From CG2-30-68-42 sp037440385 (GTDB lineage: Bacteria > Pseudomonadota > Gammaproteobacteria > Burkholderiales > Rhodocyclaceae): a stretch of DNA of 32,807 bases. Below, piece after piece: positions 14,458-22,679 of the stretch. Where the stretch lies: NCBI GenBank assembly GCA_037440385.1, contig JBBIUI010000019.1:1-32807 (forward strand), written 5' to 3'. Position 1 is the first letter of the stretch; each line of letters begins with the position of its first letter. Position numbers and translations under genes: made by a program. The notes under the pieces were generated by a model. The model did not search any database and was not told where the DNA came from. It saw only the letters and a list, made by a program, of their open reading frames with translations.

Positions 14458-17247
14458 ATGACGATCCCCTCGCCCGCATCCCTTCGCCTCGTCCTTCGCC
14501 GCGCGGCCGCCGCGGGCCTGCTCGCCGCCGCACTCGCCGGGTGTGGCGACAACCCCGAGAAACAGCTCGCTTCGGCGCGCGAGGAGATCGCCCGCAAGGA
14601 CTACAAGGCCGCCGCGATCCGGCTCAAGGGCGTGCTGCAGAAGGACGAGAACCAGGCCGAGGCGCGCTATCTGCTCGGGCGTACGGCGCTGGAGACCGGA
14701 GACGTCGCCACGGCCGAGAAGCATCTGCGCAAGGCGGCCGAACTGGGATTCGACGCCGAGAAGGCGGTTCCGGAACTCGCGCGCGCGATGATCGAAGCGG
14801 GCGACTTCAAGAAGGTGCTGACCGAGTTCTCCGGGCGCAAGCTCGGCACGGCCGAAGGCAGGGCGCAGCTGCTGGTGAGCCTGTTTTTCGCGAATCTCGC
14901 GACGGGCCAGCTCGAACCGGCGCGCAAGGCGCTCGCCGACGCGCTCGCCGCGAAGCCCGACGCGCCCCGCGTGATCCTCGCCGGCGCGTGGATGAAGGGC
15001 ATCGACAAGGATCTCGCGGGCGGCGAGGCGCTGGTCGATTCGGTGCTCGCACGCGATGCGGATGTCCTCGAAGCGCTCGGCATGAAGGCGGGCTTCGCGG
15101 CCGCGCGCGGCGACCGTCCCGGCGCGGTCAAGGCCTACCAGCGGATCGCCGAGCTGCAGCCCACGAACGTCGGCGCGCACTATTCCGCCTTCATGCTGCT
15201 GATGCGCGACGGCAAGAATGCCGAGGCGAAGGCGCAGGTCGAGAGCCTCAGGAAGGCCGCACCCAAGCACCCGCTCACCGCCTACATGCAGGCGATCGTC
15301 GCCTACCAGGAGAAGGACGTCGCCGCCGCGCGCGACCGGATCGCCGCCGCGCTGAAGGGCGCGCCCGACTATCTGCCCGCGCTGCTGCTGTCCGGCCTGA
15401 TCAATGCGCAGTTCGGGACCTACGGGCTCGCGGAGCAGCACCTGAACAAGGTGCTCGCGCAGATCCCGAACAGCTACCTCGCACGCCGCGCGATGATCGG
15501 CATCCTGTTGCAGACCGGGCGGGCCGAGCGGGCCCTGGAACTCGCGCAGGCACTCGCCGCGCAGGCGCCGGAAAATCCCGACGCCCTCGGCGTGGCGGCC
15601 TCCGCCTACATGCTGGCCGGCGATGCGAAACACGCGGCCGCGCTGTTCGAGAAATCGGCGAGCCTGGCGCCGAAGAATCCAAAAACGCGCACCGGCCTCG
15701 CGCTGGCGCGTTTCGCCTCGGGCGACCCCGCGCAGGCGATGCAGGACCTCGAAGCGGCCTCCGCGGCGGATGCTTCCCGCGTCAGTGCCGACGTGCTGAT
15801 GGTGCTCCAGTACCTGCGCGCGAAGAAGTTCGACAAGGCGATCGAGGCCGCCGCGGTCATCGAGCGCAAGATGCCGCAAAGCCCGGCAACCCACAACCTG
15901 AAAGGACAGGTGTACTCCGCCGCCGGCAAGCCGGCCGAAGCGCGGGCGAGCTTCGAAAAGGCGCTGCAGCTCAAGCCGGACTTCGTCCCGGCGCTGATCA
16001 ACCTGGGCCGGCTCGACCTCGCCGAGAAGAAGCCCGACGCGGCGAAGAAACGCTTCGAGGAGGTCATCGCCAGGCAGCCGAAGAACATCGGCGCGCAGAT
16101 CGCCTACGTGGATCTGCTGACTTCATTGCGCGCGCCGCGCGAAGAGGTCCGCAGGGTGATCGAGCGCGCGGTCGCGGCCGCACCGTCGGATTCCGGTGCG
16201 CGCATCGTGCTGATCGGCTTCCACGTCCAGGGCGGGAACCTCGATCTCGCGCTGAAGGCGGCGCAGGAGGCGAACGCGGCGATCGCCGGCAATGCCAGGC
16301 TGCTCCAGGCGCTCGGCGAGCTCCAGCTCGCGACCAAGGCGCCCGACCAGGCCGTGACGACGCTCACGCGCGCGGTGGAGCTGGACCCGCAATCCCCGCA
16401 GTTGCTGTTGCAGCTCGCCGATGCCCAGTCCGAGCAGGGTTCGACCGAGGCGGCGTTGCAATCGCTGCGTAAGGTGCTGGCGCTGCAACCGGGCTCGCTC
16501 GACGCGCAGATCCGCATCGCCGCGATCCACAGCCGCGGCGGGCACCTGGCCGACGCGGTGAAGTCCGCGAAGGACGTGCAGAAGCAGCGGCCGGAACAGG
16601 CCGCCGGCTATCTGCTCGAAGGCGACCTGTATTCCCGCCAGAAGAAGTGGAACGAAGCGATCGCCGCCTACCGCGCCGGACTGGAGCGCACGAAGGGGCC
16701 GCTGTTCGCGATCCGGCTGCATCAGACGCTCGTCGCCGCGCAGCGCAAGCCGGAGGCGGACAAGGTCGTCGCCGACTGGATCCGTTCGAACCCGAAGGAC
16801 GGCTTCGTGCGCAACTATCTCGCCGAGCGTGCGGCGCTCGCCGGCGACCACGCCGAATCGGTACGCCAGTACCAGGCGCTCGCGCAGCAATATCCGAAAA
16901 ACGGCGCGATCCTGAACAACCTGGCCTGGGCGGCCTACGAGGCGAAGGACCCGAGGGCGCCGGAGTGGGCCGAGCAGGCCAACCGGCTGGCGCCGGACAA
17001 TGCCGCGATCATGGACACGCTGGGCTGGATACTCGCCGAGAAGGGCGACCTGAAACGCGGCATCGAGCTGCTGCAGAAGTCCGTGGCCAAGGCGCCGCAG
17101 GCGAGCGAACTGCGGCTGCACCTGGCGAAGGCGCTGGTCAAGGCCGGCCGCAAGGACGAAGCGCGCAAGGAGCTCGACACGCTCGCGAAGCTGGGCGAGA
17201 AGTACCCGAAGCAGCCCGAGGTCGCGAAACTGCTGTCCGGGCTGTGA
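14458..17247 (+). CDS. prsT: PrsT, PEP-CTERM-system TPR-repeat lipoprotein
   Basis: A large periplasmic/outer-membrane-anchored TPR protein conserved next to prsK-prsR; it is thought to scaffold EPS or PEP-CTERM protein export. It has 929 residues, the size expected for the family. The signal peptide has lipobox ALAGC with Cys29, followed by GDNPEKQLASAREEIARKDY. About 20 or more TPR-like helical pairs run through the protein (for example AEARYLLGRTALETGDVATA, AKPDAPRVILAGAWMKG and NLAWAAYEAKDPRAPEWAEQ). It starts at ATG 14458, 32 bp after prsR, so it is likely co-transcribed. No other domain is visible. The name comes from family resemblance and position. Confidence 0.94.
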   Translation: MTIPSPASLRLVLRRAAAAGLLAAALAGCGDNPEKQLASAREEIARKDYKAAAIRLKGVLQKDENQAEARYLLGRTALETGDVATAEKHLRKAAELGFDAEKAVPELARAMIEAGDFKKVLTEFSGRKLGTAEGRAQLLVSLFFANLATGQLEPARKALADALAAKPDAPRVILAGAWMKGIDKDLAGGEALVDSVLARDADVLEALGMKAGFAAARGDRPGAVKAYQRIAELQPTNVGAHYSAFMLLMRDGKNAEAKAQVESLRKAAPKHPLTAYMQAIVAYQEKDVAAARDRIAAALKGAPDYLPALLLSGLINAQFGTYGLAEQHLNKVLAQIPNSYLARRAMIGILLQTGRAERALELAQALAAQAPENPDALGVAASAYMLAGDAKHAAALFEKSASLAPKNPKTRTGLALARFASGDPAQAMQDLEAASAADASRVSADVLMVLQYLRAKKFDKAIEAAAVIERKMPQSPATHNLKGQVYSAAGKPAEARASFEKALQLKPDFVPALINLGRLDLAEKKPDAAKKRFEEVIARQPKNIGAQIAYVDLLTSLRAPREEVRRVIERAVAAAPSDSGARIVLIGFHVQGGNLDLALKAAQEANAAIAGNARLLQALGELQLATKAPDQAVTTLTRAVELDPQSPQLLLQLADAQSEQGSTEAALQSLRKVLALQPGSLDAQIRIAAIHSRGGHLADAVKSAKDVQKQRPEQAAGYLLEGDLYSRQKKWNEAIAAYRAGLERTKGPLFAIRLHQTLVAAQRKPEADKVVADWIRSNPKDGFVRNYLAERAALAGDHAESVRQYQALAQQYPKNGAILNNLAWAAYEAKDPRAPEWAEQANRLAPDNAAIMDTLGWILAEKGDLKRGIELLQKSVAKAPQASELRLHLAKALVKAGRKDEARKELDTLAKLGEKYPKQPEVAKLLSGL

Positions 17248-17285
17248 CGATGCGACGATGTGACGATGCGGCGGCGCTGCGCCGC
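17245..17285 (+). repeat. Short direct repeats and GC hairpin after prsT
   Basis: TGACGATGCG occurs at 17245-17254 and 17261-17270, with GACGATG also between them. GCGGCG at 17268-17273 can pair with CGCCGC at 17280-17285 around a 6-base loop. No T-run follows, so this is at best a weak or Rho-assisted pause before the UDP-sugar dehydrogenase gene. Confidence 0.45.
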
Positions 17286-17348
17286 GTACCCTCTCGCGCG
17301 CCGGGATGCGGCCGTTAAGGAATGGTGTTCGCACACGAGGATGAATCG

Positions 17349-18629
17349 ATGACAACCGTTGCAGTAATCGGATTGGGCTACGTCGGTCTGCCGCTCGCGG
17401 TGGCCTTCGGCAAGCGGTACCGTACGATCGGCTACGACATGTCGGAGCGCAAGGTCGCGAGCTACCGCGATTACATCGACCCGACCGGCGAGGTGGGCAG
17501 CGAAGACCTGCGCGCGGCGCGCCAGCTCAGCGTGACCAGCGATCCGTCGGCGCTGTCGGAGGCCGACTTCATCGTCGTCGCGGTGCCCACGCCGGTCGAC
17601 GAGGCGCATCAGCCGGATTTCAGCCCGCTGGTGGGTGCGAGCGAGACGGCCGGCCGCCATCTGAAGCCCGGCGCGATCGTCGTGTTCGAGTCGACCGTCT
17701 ATCCGGGTGCGACCGAGGAAGTGTGCATCCCGGTCATCGAGCGGAACTCGGGCAAGACGTGGAAGAAGGATTTCTTCGTCGGCTACTCGCCCGAGCGCAT
17801 CAATCCGGGCGACAAGGAACGCACGCTCACGCGCATCACCAAGGTCGTCTCGGGGGACACGCCGCAGACGCTGGATCGGGTCGAGGAGCTGTATGGCAGC
17901 GTGATAGACGCCGGCGTCTACCGCGCGAGCAGCATCAAGGTCGCGGAGGCGGCGAAGGTGATCGAGAACACGCAGCGCGACCTGAACATCGCGCTGATGA
18001 ACGAGCTGGCGATCATCTTCGAGCGCATCGGCATCGACACGCTGGAAGTGCTGCAGGCGGCGGGCACGAAGTGGAACTTCCTGCCGTTCCGGCCGGGGCT
18101 GGTCGGCGGCCACTGCATCGGCGTCGATCCCTACTACCTGACCCACAAGGCGGACATGCTCGGCTATCACCCGCAGGTGATCCTGGCCGGCCGGCGCATC
18201 AACGACGGCATGGGCAAGTTCGTCGCCGAGCAGACCGTCAAGCACATGATCCGCAACGGCTCTTGCGTGAAGGGCGCGCACGTCATCGTGCTCGGCCTGA
18301 CGTTCAAGGAGAACTGCCCCGACCTGCGCAATTCGCGCGTCATCGACGTCATCCGCGAGATCGAGTCCTTCGGCGCGCTGGTGCATGTGCACGACCCGAT
18401 CGCCGATTCGCACGAGGCGCGCGAACACTACGGCGTCGAACTCGAGCCGTGGGAACGCCTGCCGAAGGCGCATGCCATCGTCGCCGCGGTCGCCCACCGC
18501 GAATATCTCGAACGCCCACTCGCGGAGCTCACCGCGAAACTCGCGCCGGGCGGGGCCTTCATCGACGTCAAGAGCCAGTTCGACCGCGCCGCGCTGCAAG
18601 CGCTCGGCAGCGTCGTCTGGCGTCTGTAG
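17349..18629 (+). CDS. tviB: Nucleotide-sugar dehydrogenase, TviB/WbpO type (UDP-HexNAc 6-dehydrogenase)
   Basis: An NAD-dependent two-step oxidation of a UDP-N-acetylhexosamine to its uronic acid, in the cytoplasm. The 426-residue product has the N-terminal Rossmann fold AVIGLGYVGLPLAVAFG. It also has DFIVVAVPTPVDEAHQPDF, the substrate segment VFESTVYPGATEEVCIPVIE, FVGYSPERINPGDKE and catalytic Cys256 in VGGHCIGVDPYYLTH. The C-terminal domain carries VLGLTFKENCPDLRNSRV. These blocks match the Vi-antigen TviB / WbpO group better than UDP-glucose dehydrogenase. I choose ATG 17349 because GAGG at 17337-17340 is well placed. An upstream ATG at 17322 would add nine non-family residues. The epimerase gene starts 10 bp downstream, so the two likely act in sequence. 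Exact substrate (GlcNAc or GalNAc form) is inferred. Confidence 0.92.
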   Translation: MTTVAVIGLGYVGLPLAVAFGKRYRTIGYDMSERKVASYRDYIDPTGEVGSEDLRAARQLSVTSDPSALSEADFIVVAVPTPVDEAHQPDFSPLVGASETAGRHLKPGAIVVFESTVYPGATEEVCIPVIERNSGKTWKKDFFVGYSPERINPGDKERTLTRITKVVSGDTPQTLDRVEELYGSVIDAGVYRASSIKVAEAAKVIENTQRDLNIALMNELAIIFERIGIDTLEVLQAAGTKWNFLPFRPGLVGGHCIGVDPYYLTHKADMLGYHPQVILAGRRINDGMGKFVAEQTVKHMIRNGSCVKGAHVIVLGLTFKENCPDLRNSRVIDVIREIESFGALVHVHDPIADSHEAREHYGVELEPWERLPKAHAIVAAVAHREYLERPLAELTAKLAPGGAFIDVKSQFDRAALQALGSVVWRL

Positions 18630-18639
18630 GAGCGGCGCA

Positions 18640-19716
18640 ATGGCGATTCCGCAAACGCTGCGCGCGGCGCTCGCCGCGACGCGCCGGCGCTGGCTGGTGA
18701 CCGGGTCGGCCGGTTTCATCGGCTCGCACCTGGTCGAGAACCTGCTCGCGTGCGGGCAGGAGGTCGTCAGCCTGGATAACTTCTCGACCGGCCACCGGCG
18801 CAACCTCGAAGAGCTGGAGGCGGCGGTCGGCCCCGAGGCGGCGAGCCGGCACCGCTTCATCGAAGGCGACATCCGGGATGCGGACACCTGCCGCGCCGCG
18901 TGCGAAGGCGTCGGGTTCGTGCTGCACCAGGCCGCGCTCGGCTCGGTGCCGCGATCGATCGCAGATCCGCTGACCACGCACGCCTCGAACGCGACCGGCT
19001 TCCTGAACCTGCTGGTCGCGGCACGCGACGCGCGGGTGCGCCGTTTCGTCTATGCCGCGTCCAGTTCGACCTATGGCGACCACGCGGCGCTGCCGATCTG
19101 TGAGGACGTGATCGGCCGGCCGCTGTCGCCGTATGCGGTGACGAAATACCTCGACGAGCTGTATGCCGATGTGTTTGCGCGCTGCTACGGAACCCCGACG
19201 ATCGGGCTGCGCTACTTCAACGTGTTCGGCGCGCGCCAGGACCCCGAGGGCGCCTATGCCGCGGTGATCCCGAAGTGGACGCGCGCACTGCTCACCGGCG
19301 AGACGGTGTTCATCAACGGCGACGGCGAGACCAGCCGCGATTTCTGCTACATCGACAACGCGGTGCAGGCGAATCTTCTGGCTGCGCTGAGCGAGGATCC
19401 GCGAGCCGTCGGGGAGGTCTATAACGTCGCGGTGGGCGATCGCACCAGCCTGAACGAGCTGTTCGCGCTGATCCGCGGATTGCTCGCGCAGCGCTTCCGC
19501 GAGCTCGCCTGCGCCACAGCGCAATACCGCGATTTCCGCGCCGGCGATGTGCGCCATTCCCAGGCCGACATCGGCAAGGCCGCGCGCCTGCTGGGCTACC
19601 GGCCGACCCACCGGCTGGCCGAGGGCCTGAGCGAAGCGATGCCCTGGTACGTCCGGCAGTTCCAGCCGGCTGCGCACGCGGCCGGCGGGCACGAGCCGCA
19701 ACGGGTGAGCGCGTGA
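18640..19716 (+). CDS. tviC: SDR-family UDP-sugar 4-epimerase, TviC/WbpP type
   Basis: This cytoplasmic NAD-dependent C4 epimerase most likely interconverts UDP-GlcNAc/GalNAc or the matching uronic acids for EPS building. The 358-residue product has an N-terminal extension typical of this group (QTLRAALAATRRRWLVTGSA). The NAD motif TGSAGFIGSHLVE, the segment LDNFSTGHRRNLEEL, Ser of SSSTYGD and the catalytic pair Tyr165/Lys169 in PYAVTKY follow. The downstream family block is RYFNVFGARQDPEGAYAAVI, then NGDGETSRDFCYIDN. The start ATG 18640 follows AGGAG at 18628-18632, 7 bases away. The long open frame from 18385 is a shadow over the dehydrogenase end. The next gene starts inside its stop codon (GTGA). 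Confidence 0.92.
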   Translation: MAIPQTLRAALAATRRRWLVTGSAGFIGSHLVENLLACGQEVVSLDNFSTGHRRNLEELEAAVGPEAASRHRFIEGDIRDADTCRAACEGVGFVLHQAALGSVPRSIADPLTTHASNATGFLNLLVAARDARVRRFVYAASSSTYGDHAALPICEDVIGRPLSPYAVTKYLDELYADVFARCYGTPTIGLRYFNVFGARQDPEGAYAAVIPKWTRALLTGETVFINGDGETSRDFCYIDNAVQANLLAALSEDPRAVGEVYNVAVGDRTSLNELFALIRGLLAQRFRELACATAQYRDFRAGDVRHSQADIGKAARLLGYRPTHRLAEGLSEAMPWYVRQFQPAAHAAGGHEPQRVSA

Positions 19717-20633
19717 GCGGGAATTCGATCCTCGCACGCCCGCACGTCGCGCTCGCCGCGGCCTTGTGTTCCGGCCTCGCGCTGGCCAGTGTGCCCGACG
19801 CCGACCCGCAGCAGGAGCGCGCGCGCGCCGCGGCACTGGTGAGCGAGGCGCTCGCGCTCGAGCACGGCGAGGGCGTCGCGCGCGCGCCGCTCAGGGCGGC
19901 CGCGCTGTTGTGCGAGGCGGCCAAACTGGGCAACGCGGATGCGCAGTTCGAACTGGGCTGGATGTACGCCAACGGCCGCGGCGTGCCGCGCGATGACCGC
20001 TACGCCGCGCTGTTCTTCGAGACCGCCGCATTCCAGGGGCATGAATACGCGCGGCGCATGCTGCGCTACGTCGGAACCCCGTCTTCCGAACTGCCCGAAT
20101 GCCTGAAGATCACGATCGAACTCGTCCAGGAGCCACCCGAGGAAGAGACCACCTGGGAGACGATGTTCGGCGATCTGCCCGCCGAGCGCAGGCGGCTGGT
20201 CGAACTGGTCAAGAAAATGGCGCCCGACTACTCGGTCGATCCGGGGCTCGCGCTCGCGGTGATCTCGGTCGAGTCCAACTTCGAGCCGCGCGCGCGCTCG
20301 CCGAAGAACGCGCAGGGCCTGATGCAGCTCATTCCGGAAACGGCGCAGCGCTTCAACGTGCGCAACGCCTTCGATCCGGTGCAGAACCTGCGCGGCGGAC
20401 TGTCCTACCTGCGCTGGCTGCTCGCCTACTTCAAGGGCAGCGTCCCGCTGGTGGCCGCCGGCTACAACGCAGGCGAGCACGCGGTCGAGCGCTACCGCGG
20501 CATCCCGCCCTACCAGGAGACGCGCGCGTATGTCAATCGCATCCTGTCGTTCTTCCGCAAGGAACACCATCCGTACGATGCGAGCGTGACCGCGCCCTCG
20601 CCGGTCCTCGACAAGGTCAGGGTGGCGCGGTGA
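19713..20633 (+). CDS. Lytic transglycosylase (SLT domain) with N-terminal Sel1 repeats
   Basis: A periplasmic murein lyase that cleaves the MurNAc-GlcNAc bond; in this context it may open the wall for export machinery. The 306-residue product has a signal-like N-terminus (ARPHVALAAALCSGLALASV). Sel1-like repeats follow at about 40-118 (AAKLGNADAQFELGWMYANG, then RGVPRDDRYAALFFETAA). The C-terminal SLT domain from about 165 has catalytic Glu187 in AVISVESNFEP, then SPKNAQGLMQLIPETAQRF and the LVAAGYNAGEHAVERY block, so it should be active. It starts at GTG 19713 in a 4-base overlap with the epimerase stop, and the protease gene overlaps its own stop in the same way. Sel1 plus SLT is an adaptor-type arrangement; the partner is unknown. 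Confidence 0.9.
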   Translation: MSGNSILARPHVALAAALCSGLALASVPDADPQQERARAAALVSEALALEHGEGVARAPLRAAALLCEAAKLGNADAQFELGWMYANGRGVPRDDRYAALFFETAAFQGHEYARRMLRYVGTPSSELPECLKITIELVQEPPEEETTWETMFGDLPAERRRLVELVKKMAPDYSVDPGLALAVISVESNFEPRARSPKNAQGLMQLIPETAQRFNVRNAFDPVQNLRGGLSYLRWLLAYFKGSVPLVAAGYNAGEHAVERYRGIPPYQETRAYVNRILSFFRKEHHPYDASVTAPSPVLDKVRVAR

Positions 20634-21406
20634 GCGGCGCATGGGCGGCCTGGGCACGACGGGCGCTGTGGCTGCCGCTCGCCTGCCTCGCCACCGGCGC
20701 GTGGGCCGAGCTGGCCGACACGCTCGCACGGATCAAGCCCTCGGTCGTGATGGTGGGAACCTGGCAGAAGACGCGCAGCCCGGCCTTCCGTGCGACCGGC
20801 AGCGGTTTCGCCGTCGGCGACGGGACGCTCGTCGCGACCAATGCGCACGTCATTCCCGCGACGCTCGACGCGGCCCGGCTCGAAACGCTGGCGATCGCCG
20901 TCCCCGATGGCGAGGGCCGCGTCGGGATACGCATGGCGAAGGAGCGCGCGCGCGACCGCGAGCACGATCTCGCGCTGATCGAGTTTTCCGGACAGCGGCT
21001 GCCCGCCGTGCAACTGCGCGAGGCGCAGGACGTGCGCGAAGGCGAGAACTACGCCTTCACCGGCTTCCCCCTGGGCGCGCTGATGGGATTCCACCCGACG
21101 ACGCACCGCGGCATGATCTCGGCGATCGCGCCGGTCGTGCTGCCCGCGGGCAGCGCGCGCGAACTGGGTGCGGAAGAGATCAGGCGGCTGGAGTCGGATC
21201 GCTATCCGGTCTATCAGCTCGATGCCGCCGCGCTGCCCGGCAGCAGCGGCAGCCCGCTGTGGGATCCCGTGCGCGGAGATGTCGTCGGCATCGTCAGCCT
21301 GGTGATCGTCACGCGGGGGCAGGGTCGCGCCGCGACGCAGCCGACCGGCATCAGCTTCGCACTGCCGATCCGCCACCTGCGCGAGCTGCTCGCGCGCGCC
21401 CGCTGA
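20630..21406 (+). CDS. Periplasmic trypsin-like serine protease (no PDZ domain)
   Basis: A chymotrypsin-fold serine endopeptidase of the HtrA/S1 kind. The 258-residue product has a signal peptide (LWLPLACLATGAWAELAD). The triad is visible: His73 in LVATNAHVIP, Asp113 in REHDLALIEF and Ser206 in LPGSSGSPLW. The oxyanion/substrate region VGIVSLVIVTRG and the C-terminal ISFALPIRHLRELLARAR follow. It lacks the PDZ domains of DegP/DegS and is close to a bare protease domain. GTG 20630 overlaps the transglycosylase stop (GTGA), so the two are probably translated together. It ends 12 bp from the convergent grxD stop. Its substrate is unknown. It could process exported EPS-locus proteins or act in envelope quality control; both are guesses. 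Confidence 0.88.
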   Translation: MSGAWAAWARRALWLPLACLATGAWAELADTLARIKPSVVMVGTWQKTRSPAFRATGSGFAVGDGTLVATNAHVIPATLDAARLETLAIAVPDGEGRVGIRMAKERARDREHDLALIEFSGQRLPAVQLREAQDVREGENYAFTGFPLGALMGFHPTTHRGMISAIAPVVLPAGSARELGAEEIRRLESDRYPVYQLDAAALPGSSGSPLWDPVRGDVVGIVSLVIVTRGQGRAATQPTGISFALPIRHLRELLARAR

Positions 21407-21418
21407 GCGCCGCGCCGG

Positions 21419-21742
21419 TCAGCCCGGCGTCCCGGCCGTCTTCAGCAGTTGCTGCAACTCGCCGCTCTGATACATCTCGCGCAGGATGTCGGCGCCGCCC
21501 ACGAGCTTCCCATTGACATAAAGCTGCGGGATCGTGGGCCAGTTGCCGTACTGCTTGATGCCGTCGCGGATGGCGGCGTCTTCCAGCACATTGACCGACA
21601 GGAAATCGGTGACGCCGCATGCCTTGAGCACCTGCACCGCGGCGGCGGAAAAGCCGCACTGCGGGAACTGCGGCGTTCCCTTCATGTAGAGCACCACCGG
21701 GTTTCCGGTGACCTGGCTGCGGATCGTTTCCTGGACGTCCAT
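21419..21742 (-). CDS. grxD: Monothiol glutaredoxin, Grx4/GrxD family
   Basis: This cytoplasmic monothiol glutaredoxin carries [2Fe-2S] clusters and hands them to iron-sulfur targets. The 107-residue product has the active-site motif CGFS with Cys29 (PQFPQCGFSAAAVQ). It also has the GSH-binding NWPTIPQLYVNGKLVGG and ADILREMYQSGEL, all typical of GrxD. Length matches the family (about 105-115). It lies 76 bp downstream of prmC on the same strand, within the order hemA-prfA-prmC-grxD common in Betaproteobacteria. A TATTAT -10-like box lies upstream at 21767-21772 (minus strand), but no matching -35 was seen. Confidence 0.97.
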   Translation of the reverse strand: MDVQETIRSQVTGNPVVLYMKGTPQFPQCGFSAAAVQVLKACGVTDFLSVNVLEDAAIRDGIKQYGNWPTIPQLYVNGKLVGGADILREMYQSGELQQLLKTAGTPG

Positions 21743-21818
21743 CGGGGCCTCGATTCGTGGAGTTCGATAATAGTTGACCGTTGAAGTCGGGATAGTCTAC
21801 GGCCCCGGAGCGCGCCCG

Positions 21819-22679
21819 TCAATGAGCGGCGCGCACGCCACCGCTGACCCGTTCGATGCCCGCCAGATCGCGCCAGGAGCCGACCGCCCGGAAGCCGGCG
21901 GCCGCGAGCAGGCCGCGCACCGCCTGCGCCTGATCGTAGCCATGCTCGAGGAGCAGCCAGCCTTCGGGTGCGAGGAACCGGGCCGCACCCGCGACGATGC
22001 GGCGGATCTCGGACAGGCCGTCCGCCCCGGCCACCAGCGCCGCGCGCGGCTCGTGGCGAACGTCGCCCAGGCGAAGGTGCGGGTCGCCCGCCGCGACGTA
22101 GGGCGGATTGCAGGCGATGACCTCGAAGCACGCGCCCGGATCGAGGGCGCCGTACCAGTCGCCGCGCGAGAACCGGACGCGCGCGCCGTGCAGCGCGGCA
22201 TTCGCGCGGGCGAGTTCGAGCGCCCCCTCGCTCGCATCGGTGGCGAAGAGCTCGGCGCCGGGCAGCTCCAGCGCGAGGCTGATCGCGATCGCACCCGATC
22301 CGGTTCCCAGATCCGCCACCCGGGCCGGCCCGCGCACTCGGGTCATCGCGCGCAGCGCCGCGATCGCCCGATCGACCAGCAGCTCCGTCTCCGGCCTCGG
22401 GATCAGCACCTGCGGGCCCACGCGAAAGCGCCTGCCGTAGAACTCGCGCCAGCCCAGCAGGTAGGCGATCGGCTCGCCCCGCTCGCGCCTCGCGACCCAT
22501 CGCTCGAAGCGCTCCAGCGCCTCGGCGCAGGTCACCGTTTCGGGATGCGCCGCGAGATGCGCGTGGCCGATGCCCAGTGCATGGCACAGCAGCATCCTCG
22601 CCTCCGCGCGGGGGATGCGCCCGCGGACGGCCGCGAGCACGACCGCGGCCGGCAGGCCCGCCTGTCCGCGCGCGCTCAC
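21819..22679 (-). CDS. prmC: Release-factor glutamine N5-methyltransferase PrmC (HemK)
   Basis: SAM-dependent methylation of the Gln in the GGQ motif of RF1/RF2, raising termination efficiency. The 286-residue product has an N-terminal helical substrate domain and the linker YLLGWREFYGRRFRVGPQVL with IPRPETELLVD. SAM motif I is VADLGTGSGAIAISLALE, and the catalytic NPPY lies at 191-194. The GTG start at 22677-22679 overlaps the prfA stop by 4 bases, so the methylase is coupled to its own substrate gene. The same reading frame stays open upstream to 24329 as a shadow of prfA and hemA; that part is not real. Nothing is missing relative to E. coli PrmC (277 residues). Confidence 0.95.
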   Translation of the reverse strand: MSARGQAGLPAAVVLAAVRGRIPRAEARMLLCHALGIGHAHLAAHPETVTCAEALERFERWVARRERGEPIAYLLGWREFYGRRFRVGPQVLIPRPETELLVDRAIAALRAMTRVRGPARVADLGTGSGAIAISLALELPGAELFATDASEGALELARANAALHGARVRFSRGDWYGALDPGACFEVIACNPPYVAAGDPHLRLGDVRHEPRAALVAGADGLSEIRRIVAGAARFLAPEGWLLLEHGYDQAQAVRGLLAAAGFRAVGSWRDLAGIERVSGGVRAAH

